From: Candidatus Koribacter versatilis Ellin345
Lineage (GTDB): Bacteria > Acidobacteriota > Terriglobia > Terriglobales > Acidobacteriaceae
Length of the DNA stretch: 64,000 nt
Assembly (NCBI RefSeq): GCF_000014005.1
Contig: NC_008009.1
Coordinates: forward strand, 1,612,001-1,676,000
Direction of reading: 5' to 3'
Part shown: positions 45,456-54,127 of the stretch, piece after piece
Layout: each line of letters starts with the position of its first letter
How positions within the stretch are numbered: position 1 is the first letter of the stretch
The notes under the pieces: generated by a model
Seen by the model: only the letters and a program-made list of their open reading frames with translations
What the model was told of the DNA's origin: nothing
The model's database searches: none
Made by a program: the position numbers and the translations under genes

Positions 45456-46931
45456 CTAATCCGGAAACTCAATCCCAATCGCTTCCGCCATCTGCACCGC
45501 CGCCGTGCGCAGTTGCCGCGTGTCGCTCGCAAAACTCACCTGCCCGCCTGAATACGCCGCCAGCGACTCCAACTGACGCCGCCCCGAATCGCCATCCACA
45601 TCAAGCCCAATGCAATCCACCCGCACCGTATTCAGTTTCTGCGAGAGCGTAAGCGGATTGTCCTTCGACGGCGTATTCCGCCCATCCGAAATCACCAGCA
45701 ACAGCCGGTTCTTGTTGGTCGCAATGCGCTCCAGGTGTCCCGCAGCAAAGCCCACGGCATCGAGCAGGGCAGTGCCGCTCTCCGCTTTGATCTGCTCCAT
45801 CGCTTCTTCCAGAAGCTTCGGATTACCGGTGAGGTCCTGCTCGAATTGCAGGCTCTTGCCATACGCCATGATGAACACTTCATCGTCGTTGCGCAGGTGC
45901 CGGATCATGTCGGTAAGCGCGTCGAGGATCTGTCGGCGGTTCTCCTTCGTCAGGTGTTCTGTCTGAATCAAAATGCCCATCGAGACGGGAGACGTGCGCG
46001 CCACATACTCACGCTTAAACGTCGGCTGCGGAATCTCCTCAGGGTTCGTCTCACGCGGTTCGGATTGCGGCTGCACTCCCGGCCGCGTTGGCGGCACGTT
46101 CTTCGCGACTATTGGGGCCTCAGGCTGCGTCGCTGGCGCACGTCGCGGCATGCCCGGCGTCGTCGCCGCGGCAAGATACTCGTTCCACGATGCAGTCGTA
46201 CCGCCCTGTTTTTCGAAGCGTTTCTGCGCGTAATTTGCGATCTGCTGTCCCGCCGGCGTTCCTTGCGTCAGGTTCACTGTGCGCGCGAGATAGAGATAGC
46301 CCTCCTGCTGCATCGCGTCTTTCCCGTCGAGCAGCGCCAACGAAAGTCCGTAAAGATAACGCGGGTCCTGTGGACGAATGGCAACCGCCTCGTGCAGATA
46401 TCGGCGCGCCGCTTCGTAATCTTTATCCGCGAGATATCCAAGGCCTGCTTCGCCATCGAGCACCGCGACCACCTGCCGCTGTAGCAGGATGAACTCGCCC
46501 TCACGCATGCCTTCCGGCCGATGCATTTGCGGATACACCTGGATCCCGGCCTTCGCTATTTCAAAAGCCTGTGCCGCCGCTTTCTTGTCGGCGCGACCGG
46601 TGGTCTCTGCGCGCGTTTCAGCCACGACCGCCATCGCCAGCGCATTGTGCGGATCAATCTGCCGCAACTCTTGCGCATATTGGCGCGACTGGTCACGCTG
46701 GCCGCTTTCCATCGCGTCCCATACCAGGACTTCAAGCGCATCCTCGCGCAAATCACTCTGCGGATGTTCCTTTAGAAACCGCGCCATCCACGCACTCCGG
46801 TCGGAGATGCGGCTTTGGCGCACGGCAGTGGTATAGAGATCGAGTTCGTTCTGCGCGAGGGAGACTCCGGATGCAGTCATGCACGCGGCAAAAACCAATA
46901 CAGAGTTGCGCAATTTCGAAACTGTGGACAT
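45456..46931 (-). CDS. Exported VWFA-related protein with degenerate MIDAS
   Basis: 491 residues with a signal peptide (residues 1-26, ending GVSLAQ). Residues about 30-250 are TPR-like helices (FLKEHPQSDLREDALEVLVW, GYLADKDYEAARRYLHEAVA), followed by a Pro-rich linker, then a von Willebrand A domain of the VWFA-related type that is mostly acidobacterial (about 305-485). The usual DxSxS metal motif is replaced by ILIQTEH, while the later ESGTALLDAV and LVISDGRN phrases are kept. The metal site is therefore incomplete and ligand binding may differ. Surface scaffold or sensor role is likely; no operon partner. Confidence 0.85.
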   Translation of the reverse strand: MSTVSKLRNSVLVFAACMTASGVSLAQNELDLYTTAVRQSRISDRSAWMARFLKEHPQSDLREDALEVLVWDAMESGQRDQSRQYAQELRQIDPHNALAMAVVAETRAETTGRADKKAAAQAFEIAKAGIQVYPQMHRPEGMREGEFILLQRQVVAVLDGEAGLGYLADKDYEAARRYLHEAVAIRPQDPRYLYGLSLALLDGKDAMQQEGYLYLARTVNLTQGTPAGQQIANYAQKRFEKQGGTTASWNEYLAAATTPGMPRRAPATQPEAPIVAKNVPPTRPGVQPQSEPRETNPEEIPQPTFKREYVARTSPVSMGILIQTEHLTKENRRQILDALTDMIRHLRNDDEVFIMAYGKSLQFEQDLTGNPKLLEEAMEQIKAESGTALLDAVGFAAGHLERIATNKNRLLLVISDGRNTPSKDNPLTLSQKLNTVRVDCIGLDVDGDSGRRQLESLAAYSGGQVSFASDTRQLRTAAVQMAEAIGIEFPD

Positions 46932-47009
46932 AGGCCTGTGGGCTGGGCTAGCTCATAACTACGATGCCAGCAGCACAGGCGAATGCTGCTCAAGAAATCG
47001 GACTAAGGC

Positions 47010-47033
47010 AAAAGGCACGCCGGAGCGTGCCCT
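47010..47033 (-). terminator. Terminator after the quinone oxidoreductase gene
   Basis: GGCACGC (47014-47020), loop CGGA, GCGTGCC (47025-47031); on the minus strand followed by TTTTGCC. Confidence 0.8.
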
Positions 47034-47053
47034 TTAGAACTAAGCAGCAGGAA

Positions 47054-48025
47054 CTACGGAACCAGCACAAGCTTGCCGTGCGAGGAACTCTCAATCACAT
47101 CCACCTGCGCCTTCGCCGCATCCGCCAGCGGATATTCCTTTGAAACCACCGGTTTCGCGACACCAATCTCCAGCGCTGACCCAATCGCCGAATAAATCGC
47201 TGACTTCTCCACATCGCTCGCGGTCGGCAACGACATCCCGAGAATCGCCCCATCTTTTGCCATGATATCGCGCGGATTCACTTCGATCGAGCCGCGATTG
47301 CCAATCACGACGATGCGCCCATGACGTCCCAGCATCTGCATATCTTTTGCGAGGTTTTTATTGGCCAACATCTCGAGAATCACATCCGGCCCTTGCTTCC
47401 CGCGAAGGTTGCAGATATTCGCAACTCTCTGCGCCAGGTCCTCGGCGCTGTGATTGAACGCATAGTGCGCGCCGTGCTCCTGCACCAGCGAAAGCCCTTT
47501 ATCGCTTCCCGCCGTGCCAATGACGAGACATCCATACGCCCGCGCCAATTGCACCGCCGCCAGTCCCACTGCACCGCTCGCGCCATTGATAAACACGATC
47601 TCATTCGGCAGCGACTTCGCGCGCTGGAACAACCCGCGATAAGCCGTGCCGTAGGGAATACCCACCGCCGCGCCCTGCGCGAAGCTCACATTCTTCGGCA
47701 GCAGATGCACCTGCGATTCGCTACTTAAGCTGTATTCCGCGTAAGTGCCCGTCGAACTCCCGGCGAGATATACGCGATCGCCAGCCTTCACCGATTTCAC
47801 ATCGCCGCCGACGGAGTGCACGATGCCCGCACCGTCGTTGCCCGGCGTCCACGGCAGCTTCGGTAACGACGGATACTTGCCGCTGCGCTGATACGTCTCT
47901 ACCGGGTTCACGCCCGCGGCCTTGATCTGCACCACCACTTCGTGGGCGCCGGGCTTCGGCTCCGGCACTTCTTCCAGCTTCAATACCTCAGGACCGCCAA
48001 ATTCATGGACGCGAATCGCTTTCAT
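47054..48025 (-). CDS. Zinc-free quinone oxidoreductase (zeta-crystallin-like MDR)
   Basis: 323-residue NADPH-dependent reductase of the medium-chain dehydrogenase family. The N-terminal GroES-like domain lacks the zinc ligands of alcohol dehydrogenases; MKAIRVHEFGGPEVLKLEEV and GVNPVETYQRSGKYP are typical of quinone oxidoreductases, and the Rossmann motif is NGASGAVGLAAVQLARAYG. It probably reduces quinones or conjugated enones in the cytosol. It begins 9 nt after the stop of the upstream cupin gene on the same strand and is likely co-transcribed. Confidence 0.9.
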   Translation of the reverse strand: MKAIRVHEFGGPEVLKLEEVPEPKPGAHEVVVQIKAAGVNPVETYQRSGKYPSLPKLPWTPGNDGAGIVHSVGGDVKSVKAGDRVYLAGSSTGTYAEYSLSSESQVHLLPKNVSFAQGAAVGIPYGTAYRGLFQRAKSLPNEIVFINGASGAVGLAAVQLARAYGCLVIGTAGSDKGLSLVQEHGAHYAFNHSAEDLAQRVANICNLRGKQGPDVILEMLANKNLAKDMQMLGRHGRIVVIGNRGSIEVNPRDIMAKDGAILGMSLPTASDVEKSAIYSAIGSALEIGVAKPVVSKEYPLADAAKAQVDVIESSSHGKLVLVP

Positions 48026-48034
48026 CGGGCCTCT

Positions 48035-48385
48035 CTACTTGCGCAGGTATGCGTCGTCTTTATTGATCCAGTCATAGCGCGGCGGCGTGAAGATGTCGAA
48101 CTCCACCGTATCTTCCTCGGCCACCGCCTTATGCGGCATGTTGGGTGGGATGGTCAGCACCTCGCCCGGGTGCACCGTGATCTGTTTCCCGTCGAGATAA
48201 AACGTTAACGATCCCGAGACGGTGTAGGAGATCTGCGACGCCACGTGATGGTGCTCCGGCACCACGCAGCCCTTCTTCAGCAGCACGCGCGCGAAGGTGA
48301 CATCCGCGGTATGAATGCACTGCCGCGAAAGCAGCGGGTTCATCACTTCAAGTTCAACGGAATCCCAGGCAAGATGATTCAGCAT
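48035..48385 (-). CDS. Single-domain cupin protein
   Basis: 116 residues. The first cupin motif reads VVPEHHHVASQISYTVSGSL and the second PGEVLTIPPNMPHKA, so the metal-binding His cluster HHH and the second His are kept, while the usual Glu of motif 1 is not (Gln-Ile in its place). Small cupins of this kind bind metal and may act as isomerases, dioxygenases or storage proteins; the actual role is unknown. Upstream gene of a two-gene operon with the quinone oxidoreductase. Confidence 0.85.
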   Translation of the reverse strand: MLNHLAWDSVELEVMNPLLSRQCIHTADVTFARVLLKKGCVVPEHHHVASQISYTVSGSLTFYLDGKQITVHPGEVLTIPPNMPHKAVAEEDTVEFDIFTPPRYDWINKDDAYLRK

Positions 48386-48401
48386 GTCGAGAAGGGTAAC
48401 A

Positions 48402-48431
48402 AAAAAATCCGCGGAGGGTGTCTCCGCGGAC
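48402..48431 (-). terminator. Terminator of the SPFH gene
   Basis: TCCGCGGAG (48412-48420) and CTCCGCGGA pair around GGTGT; on the minus strand the stem is followed by TTTTTTT. Strong leftward terminator about 90 nt past the SPFH stop. Confidence 0.85.
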
Positions 48432-48449
48432 TCTGAAGATTTGTATCAG

Positions 48450-48504
48450 GGCAGCGCTTCAGCGCTGCCGAAATACACCCTGTTTAATTCGGGGCTTTAG
48501 CCCC
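48450..48504. repeat. Two short dispersed palindromes
   Basis: GGCAGCGCT-TC-AGCGCTGCC (48450-48469) and GGGGCT-TT-AGCCCC (48491-48504). The second resembles GGGGCTGAAGCCC at 310-322; both belong to the same style of REP palindrome as those at 344 and 5952. Confidence 0.5.
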
Positions 48505-48522
48505 TGCTCATGCTCTCGGCTG

Positions 48523-49551
48523 CTATCCCTGCTTTTGCCCGCACTCCGGACAGAACCCCGCTGACCGCGGAATCGACTTCCCGCAACTCATGCAAAACTT
48601 CGTCGCACTCGCCGTCGCTGCTCCGCCCGCCGGAGCGCCACCCGTAGGTGCTCCCCCGCCTGTCGGCGCGCCGCCCTGCGGCGGAGGATTCATTCCGCCT
48701 TGCACCGCTCCCGCAATCGCCTGTCCCATGGCAATGCCCGCGCCCAGTCCAGCGCCAATGCCCGCACCGCCACCTTCGTTGGCCGCTGCAATCGGGATCG
48801 ACTGCGCTGCCTGGAACTGCGTGTACTGCTGCAGATTGCCGACCATATTCATCTCAATCCGCTGGTCGAGCACCTTCTGCAACTCATCGGGCAGCGATAC
48901 GTTCTCGACAACAAAGCTGTCCAGCGTCAGGCCGTAGCCGGTAAACGTCGGCCCAACTTTCTCCGATATCTTCTGCGCCAGCATCGTCTGGTTGGCCGCA
49001 AGATCGAGGAAGGGAACCTGGCTGTTGGCGAACGCATCAGTCATCATCGCGATGATCGTGTTCCGCAGCTGGCCTTCGAGCTCCGCCGCGGTGTAAGTCT
49101 CGCGCGTGCCGCTAATCTTCTGGTAGAAGGTCTTTGGGTCGCTGATGTGGTACGCGTAAATACCAAAGCCGCGCATCCGGATCATCCCAAAATCCTTATC
49201 GCGGATGGTGATCGGGTTCGGCGTCCCCCAGTGCTGGTCAGTCTGCTGCCGCGTCGAGTAGAAGTACACGTCCGACTTAAACGGCGACTGGAACGCCTTG
49301 TCCCAGTTCATGATGTACGTCAGAAGCGGCAGGGTATTAGTGTTCAGCGTGTAAAGGCCGGGGTTGAACTGGTCGGCGATCTTGCCTTCGTTTACGAACA
49401 GCGCCATCTGCGAGTCGCGCACCGTGAGCTTGCCGCCATTCTGGATCTCGCGGTCCTGCATCGGGTAGCGATAGGCGAGGATCCCGTCCTCGGGCTCGGT
49501 CCAGTCAATTACATCAATGAACTGCTTCTTGAGAAAGCTTCCTAGCGTCAC
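48523..49551 (-). CDS. SPFH/YdjI-like protein with C-terminal zinc ribbon
   Basis: 342 residues. The N-terminal 250 residues are a virion-core/YdjI-type SPFH domain (MTLGSFLKKQFIDVIDW, GKIADQFNPGLYTLNTNTLP, YGLTLDSFVVENVSLPDE). A Gly/Ala/Pro-rich flexible linker (GAGIGAGLGAGIAMGQ) leads to a zinc ribbon, CMSCGKSIPRSAGFCPECGQ, with two CxxC pairs. These are usual in bacteria that make protein scaffolds on the membrane, but no function is proven. Proteins of this build often pair with DUF4870 or TM2-type proteins; a DUF4870 gene is divergent here. Confidence 0.87.
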   Translation of the reverse strand: MTLGSFLKKQFIDVIDWTEPEDGILAYRYPMQDREIQNGGKLTVRDSQMALFVNEGKIADQFNPGLYTLNTNTLPLLTYIMNWDKAFQSPFKSDVYFYSTRQQTDQHWGTPNPITIRDKDFGMIRMRGFGIYAYHISDPKTFYQKISGTRETYTAAELEGQLRNTIIAMMTDAFANSQVPFLDLAANQTMLAQKISEKVGPTFTGYGLTLDSFVVENVSLPDELQKVLDQRIEMNMVGNLQQYTQFQAAQSIPIAAANEGGGAGIGAGLGAGIAMGQAIAGAVQGGMNPPPQGGAPTGGGAPTGGAPAGGAATASATKFCMSCGKSIPRSAGFCPECGQKQG

Positions 49552-49702
49552 GTGTGTGGCTCCTGTTCGCGTACAGCTTCAGGCAGAGATGTTAGGTCGG
49601 TTTTGGGTTGGGTGTCAACGCCGGAAGCCGCATAAATATTGGTTGCAATGCAGATATTGCAGCTCTGCGATATTACAGGCTTGCAATTTTGACTTGTAAT
49701 TC

Positions 49703-49742
49703 TGTGGGTGCCCCACCATTCCCCGAAAGGGAGGGTGGGAGG
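49703..49742. repeat. GGGTGCCCCACC...GGTGGG inverted repeat
   Basis: CCCACC (49712-49717) pairs with GGTGGG (49734-49739); the core GTGGGTGCCCCACC is a common acidobacterial intergenic repeat. It lies in the 236-bp gap before the DUF4870 gene. The rest of that gap holds nothing recognisable. Confidence 0.45.
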
Positions 49743-49787
49743 CGAGCATTATGTACTCCTGCGAAGATTCGCGCTACAGTACCCGCA

Positions 49788-50243
49788 ATGGACAGCCAAC
49801 TTCCGCCCGCCACCGTAGATCTCTACGTTCCTTCTCCGGACGAACGCACCATGGCAACGCTCGCGCACGCGCTGCAAATGCTTGGCGGATGGATTGCCCC
49901 CCTCATCATCTTCTTCACCAAGCGCGAATCGAAGTTTGTCTCATTCCACGCGCTCCAGGTGCTGCTCTTCCAAATGTTCTATCTCGCCGCGGTGATGGTC
50001 TTCGGGGCAATTTTCTTCGTCGTGATGTTCGCAAGCATATTCGGAACCGTGGCTGCCCAAGGCCATTCGTCGCAACCGCCGTTCGCATTGTTCGTCATCT
50101 TCCCGTTCTTCTGGCTCGCGATGATGGCCGGTGGCGTCCTTACCCTGATCATGGCCATCGTCTACGCGCTTAAGGCCAACCGCGGCGAATGGGCCGAGAT
50201 CCCGGTAGTAGGGAAGTGGGCGAAGCACATCCTCCACATCTGA
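49788..50243 (+). CDS. DUF4870 membrane protein
   Basis: 151 residues from ATG 49788 (MDSQLPPATVDLYVPSPDER). The DUF4870 phrase ERTMATLAHALQMLGGWIAP is followed by FVSFHALQVLLFQMFYLAAV and three to four membrane helices; the C-terminus EWAEIPVVGKWAKHILHI fits the family. The role is unknown. The ORF is open 60 codons further upstream without protein-like character. Divergent from the SPFH gene. Confidence 0.88.
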   Translation: MDSQLPPATVDLYVPSPDERTMATLAHALQMLGGWIAPLIIFFTKRESKFVSFHALQVLLFQMFYLAAVMVFGAIFFVVMFASIFGTVAAQGHSSQPPFALFVIFPFFWLAMMAGGVLTLIMAIVYALKANRGEWAEIPVVGKWAKHILHI

Positions 50244-50392
50244 GATTTCGGACCCCAATTTAGCCGCCAACAACCCACAACTCCATCCGTTTTCCAAGTC
50301 ACATCACCCCGACAATTCTCATTTCGGGAATCGCGTCTTCCTGCGTGCTGTTTCGGAGCATTCCGATGTACCTCGCCCAATAGAATCAACAG

Positions 50393-51805
50393 ATGTTCCC
50401 GCCGAAAATATCTTCAGGCCTGCGAGTCCACGGCCTTTACGAGTTGTTTCGGCGAGCCGGCGTCACCGCGCACGATTGGGCCGAATGCGAAGTGACCACT
50501 GGACCGGAATGTCTCGCGGTGCGACTCGGTTGGGCGCGCCAGAAGCGCATCGAATTCCCAATTTTCCCCGCCAAAAGCGCATGCGACAGGACGGTCCGTC
50601 TCGGCTGGATGTTTCCACCCGATGATCGCGTGCACCGACTGGTTCCCGATTTCATATTGCCGCACCATCCCGAACCGGTCCCGCAAGGCTGCCTCTTCGA
50701 CCTCGTTTCCGACCATGTAATCCGTTGCAAAACCGACCTTCCCACCATTGCTATCGCCGTGCTCGCGCGCCTTGAGGAGACCGCGTCCAACGAGCGCGAC
50801 CCGCATGGGCGATTTCCGGCAAACGCCAGTGTCGCGTTTCGCGAAGGATTTCTCGGCCGCGCCATTGTCGATGAGTACGGTTTGGGTCTCCGCCAGGCGT
50901 TAGAAGTCCTCTCGCCAGAATGGAGCCCGCAGCCCCGCGAATTCGCGCTCAAGCTGTCACACGACATCGACCGCATCGGTATCCCGTTCCACTTTCGAAC
51001 CGCTTTAAAGGAGACACTCCGAAGCCGTCGTCCGCAGGACACCGCCTTGTCCCTGTTGAGCGCTTTTGCGCTGGTGGATCCTCCCGCGCTTCGATCGGTG
51101 GACCGCATCATCCAGATCTCGAAAGAACAGAATTTGAGTTCCGCAGTTTACTGGATGGCCAGCACGCCTTCCGAGTACGATTCCGGCTATTCGATTTCCG
51201 ACCGCCGCGTCCGGCAGCATTTCTTGCATTTCCTGGCCGAGCACGTCGAGATGGGATATCACGCCAGTTACTTCGCCTTTGGCAACCCCGAGTTGCTTCG
51301 AGCAGAATCCGAGAGTCTGCGATCGGCGATTCAGACCGATGCGATCGGTGGCCGCCATCACTATTTAAGGTGGCTCCCATCGTGTTGGGGAGATTGGGAA
51401 AAGGCTGGGCTGAAGTACGACAGTTCGGTAGGTTATGCTGACTGCATCGGCTTCCGTGCTGGTACTTGCATCCCTTATCGGCCGTGGAATTTCGCCGAGG
51501 ACCGGCCCTACGACCTTCTTGAAATTCCGCTGCTTGTCATGGAGTGCTCGCTGATCGCAAAGCAGTACATGGGCTTGGGAAGAGGGGAGGCTGTTGCGCG
51601 GGTGAGGGAACTTGCGGAGCGTTGCCGCCTTACGGGCGGGGAGTTCACTCTGCTCTGCCACAACGACATGCTTTTCGACCCCGAGGTCGGCGAAGACTTC
51701 TATCTCTCGCTCGTGAAGGCGATCGGCACCCGCGAAAAATACGACTGGGCTGAAGACTTAAGGACGCAGCGGCAGCAGTGCGCGCATCCCGCAATGGCGC
51801 ACTAA
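50393..51805 (+). CDS. NodB-like polysaccharide deacetylase family protein, 470 aa
   Basis: Large cytoplasmic protein with no signal peptide. Residues 1-180 are an uncharacterised N-terminal domain; residues 185-450 resemble the NodB/polysaccharide-deacetylase family, with KLSHDID at about 189 (the metal-binding SHD) and MGYHASYFAF at about 289, then GGRHHYLRWLPSCWG and YADCIGFRAGTCIPYRPWNF. The metal-binding His pair and the RPPYG-like motif are recognisable but diverged. First gene of a five-gene run with ACP, ligase, SDR and GNAT-like genes. It would deacylate an N-acyl sugar or amide intermediate; the substrate is unknown. Confidence 0.75.
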   Translation: MFPPKISSGLRVHGLYELFRRAGVTAHDWAECEVTTGPECLAVRLGWARQKRIEFPIFPAKSACDRTVRLGWMFPPDDRVHRLVPDFILPHHPEPVPQGCLFDLVSDHVIRCKTDLPTIAIAVLARLEETASNERDPHGRFPANASVAFREGFLGRAIVDEYGLGLRQALEVLSPEWSPQPREFALKLSHDIDRIGIPFHFRTALKETLRSRRPQDTALSLLSAFALVDPPALRSVDRIIQISKEQNLSSAVYWMASTPSEYDSGYSISDRRVRQHFLHFLAEHVEMGYHASYFAFGNPELLRAESESLRSAIQTDAIGGRHHYLRWLPSCWGDWEKAGLKYDSSVGYADCIGFRAGTCIPYRPWNFAEDRPYDLLEIPLLVMECSLIAKQYMGLGRGEAVARVRELAERCRLTGGEFTLLCHNDMLFDPEVGEDFYLSLVKAIGTREKYDWAEDLRTQRQQCAHPAMAH

Positions 51806-51829
51806 TACAAGGAGAACCAGGGATTTTAA

Positions 51830-52093
51830 ATGGCCAATTATTTTGACGAGTTGTCGGAGACCATCCGCGCCATCATCCGCGAACGCGGAGATGTGCCCAG
51901 CGAACTTGCGCCTACTACACCGATCCTCGAATGCGGACTCGATTCGCTCGATATCGCTTCCCTCGTCGCCCGTCTCGAGGAGCGTTATGGCGTCGATCCT
52001 TTCTCCGATGACTCCCTCAACGAAGTGCCGCAGAACCTCGGCCAGATGGCTGCACTTTACGAGCAAACCGTCAGCCGCCAGCATCCGCAGTGA
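51830..52093 (+). CDS. Acyl carrier protein
   Basis: 87-residue free-standing acyl carrier protein. The phosphopantetheine site is Ser39 in LECGLDSLDIASLV, where GLDSL is the usual motif. AAGGAG lies about 15 nt before the ATG. Its stop overlaps the ATG of the ligase gene (TGATG), which points to coupled translation. It is distinct from fatty-acid AcpP by sequence (few acidic residues in helix 2) and lies beside a ligase rather than fab genes, so it probably carries a specialised acyl group. Confidence 0.92.
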   Translation: MANYFDELSETIRAIIRERGDVPSELAPTTPILECGLDSLDIASLVARLEERYGVDPFSDDSLNEVPQNLGQMAALYEQTVSRQHPQ

Positions 52094-53388
52094 TGTCCGA
52101 ACTCAGTCTCGAATCGCAACCCTCGACTATTCGCGTCGTTCATGCCGGAGTCGAATATTCCTCGCCCGCATTGCGGGACCTCTCCGCAGCGCTGGATGCG
52201 TCGCTAGGCGTTCCGCCCGGTAGGGTAGCGTTTGCTATGGCGGACGGCCCGCTCTATGTTGCAGCGTTGTTGTGGGCGCACCAGCGAAACGTCAGGATTG
52301 CGATTCTGCCCGGAGAACTTGGCGTTGCCGGTCTTCCGCACGCGTCTGAACTGAACTGCACCCAACTGGTGGTCACGGTGCCTCCCGATGCTGCAAGGTT
52401 CCAGGCGCATGCAGTAGAGCCGTTGAACGGTCCCGTCGCTGCCGACGAAGCCCATCCGGTTTGGCTCTGCACCTCAGGCACCACGGGGAAGCCGAAGCCA
52501 GTCGGATATTCATGGCAACGTCTGTTGGCGAGCGTTAAAGTTTCCGATGGCTTGCACGAGGCCCGCTGGATGAGCCTCTATCCTTTGTCCAGGTTCGCAG
52601 GATGCAACACCTTGTTGCACGCTGCGTGCAACGGATCCACCCTCATCATTCCCGATTCATACTCGCCGCAAGCGCTCAGCGCCGCGATTCAGCAGTACAA
52701 ACCAACTCACCTCTCCGGTACGCCGACTCTCTGGAAGGCGCTGCTGATGCGCTTAGATCGCGGCGAGTGGACCCATTCCATCCAACAAGTCACGGCCGGC
52801 GGAGAGTGCGTTGACCAAGCCACTCTGAACCTGCTCCACTTCTGGTTTCCGCACGCGCGCGTAACCCATGTCTATGCGACTACCGAATCGGGCGTCTGCA
52901 CCGTCGTATCGGATGGACTCGCAGGCTTCCCATCCGCGTGGCTCCACGATCCATCGCGACGCGTAGAGTTGTCTGTGCGCGAGGGCGTGCTCTGGGTGCG
53001 TCGCCAAAGCGGCGAAAGTTCCGAACCGTGGACGAACTCCGGCGATCAGGTCGAACGCCGAGGCGACCGCATGTACTTCCTCGGTCGCCAAACCGAAATC
53101 CTGAACGTTGGTGGCGCAAAGGTCGCGCCGGCCATCGTCGAACAGTGCATTAGCGAAGTTCCGGGTGTGCTGCAGGTGCATGTATTCGGGAAACCAAGTT
53201 CTTTAGCGGGCACGTTGGTCTGCGCTGAAGTCGCGGCGGAAGCCTCTCGTGATTTAGACGCGCTGAGGGTGACGATCATGCAGGCATGCCGTGCAACGTT
53301 GCCTGCCTACGCTGTTCCGCGCAAAATTGAATTCGTCGAAGAACTCGCCGTGAGCTCTTCGGGAAAGCTGATCCGAGGGACTCTATAA
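52093..53388 (+). CDS. AMP-forming acyl/aryl ligase (ANL superfamily), 431 aa
   Basis: Adenylate-forming ligase, shorter than most (about 500-550). Core motifs in order: LCTSGTTGKPKPVGYSW (A3, ATP phosphate), YATTESG (A5), NSGDQVERRGDRMYFLGRQT (A7) and ILNVGGAKVAPAIVE (A8), with SSSGKLIRGTL (A10, catalytic Lys) at the C-terminus. The N-terminal domain is compact, as in DltA-like or stand-alone enzymes that load a carrier protein. Given its overlap with the ACP gene it most likely charges that ACP; acyl-CoA formation is the alternative. Substrate cannot be read by eye. Confidence 0.9.
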   Translation: MSELSLESQPSTIRVVHAGVEYSSPALRDLSAALDASLGVPPGRVAFAMADGPLYVAALLWAHQRNVRIAILPGELGVAGLPHASELNCTQLVVTVPPDAARFQAHAVEPLNGPVAADEAHPVWLCTSGTTGKPKPVGYSWQRLLASVKVSDGLHEARWMSLYPLSRFAGCNTLLHAACNGSTLIIPDSYSPQALSAAIQQYKPTHLSGTPTLWKALLMRLDRGEWTHSIQQVTAGGECVDQATLNLLHFWFPHARVTHVYATTESGVCTVVSDGLAGFPSAWLHDPSRRVELSVREGVLWVRRQSGESSEPWTNSGDQVERRGDRMYFLGRQTEILNVGGAKVAPAIVEQCISEVPGVLQVHVFGKPSSLAGTLVCAEVAAEASRDLDALRVTIMQACRATLPAYAVPRKIEFVEELAVSSSGKLIRGTL

Positions 53389-54126
53389 ATGGAAAGACGC
53401 GCCGTAATCGTCTCCGGCGGAAGCAAGGGCCTCGGTCTGGGCATCGTTCGCGCATGCCTGAAAGAGGGATACAACGTCTGCACCTTCAGCCGCAGCCAAA
53501 CCAAAGAGATCACGGCCCTGCTCAAGGAATACCCCGACAACCTGCATTATCTTGTCGCCGACCAGAAGGACCCCGGCTCCGCTGCGGCGGTGGTTAAGGC
53601 CGCACGCCAGCGCTTCCATCACATCCATGCGCTCGTGAACAACGCTGCTGTTGGCTACGATGGCTTGTTGGCGATCATGCCGCCGCATCGCATCGAAGAG
53701 TTGATCCAGATCAATGTCACCTCTTCGCTTCTGCTCACCCGCGAATGTGTCCGTGAGTTCTTGCGTTTGCCACGCACCGAACCCAAGACCATCGTCTCCA
53801 TCTCGTCGATTGTGAGTCTTACGGGATACCGCGGCCTGAGCGCTTATGCTGCCACCAAGTCCGCAATGATCGGAATGACAAAAAGTCTCGCACGAGAAAT
53901 TGCTCCGGCAAACGTCACCGTAAACGCCGTGTTGCCCGGATTTCTTGAGACCGAAATGACCGGCTCGCTCGGCGAAGCGCAAAGAGCCTCGGTCCTTCGC
54001 CGGGTTCCGCTCGGAAGAATGGGCACGACCGAAGATGTTCTCCCGATGGTCCTGTTCCTCATGGGCGAAGGTGCACGGTTCATCACCGGACAAACCTTTG
54101 TCGTCGATGGCGGATCATCCTGCTGA
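53389..54126 (+). CDS. FabG-like short-chain dehydrogenase/reductase
   Basis: 245 residues. NADP site SGGSKGLGLG (9-18), NNAA at 84-87, catalytic Ser140, Tyr153 and Lys157 (SAYAATKSAM), and the C-terminal PGFLETEMTGSL and GQTFVVDGGSS as in 3-oxoacyl-ACP reductases. The ATG follows directly on the ligase TAA. In this operon it probably reduces the oxo group of an ACP-bound intermediate, though it could act on a sugar. Typical length for a FabG-type enzyme. Confidence 0.92.
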   Translation: MERRAVIVSGGSKGLGLGIVRACLKEGYNVCTFSRSQTKEITALLKEYPDNLHYLVADQKDPGSAAAVVKAARQRFHHIHALVNNAAVGYDGLLAIMPPHRIEELIQINVTSSLLLTRECVREFLRLPRTEPKTIVSISSIVSLTGYRGLSAYAATKSAMIGMTKSLAREIAPANVTVNAVLPGFLETEMTGSLGEAQRASVLRRVPLGRMGTTEDVLPMVLFLMGEGARFITGQTFVVDGGSSC

Positions 54127-54127
54127 T

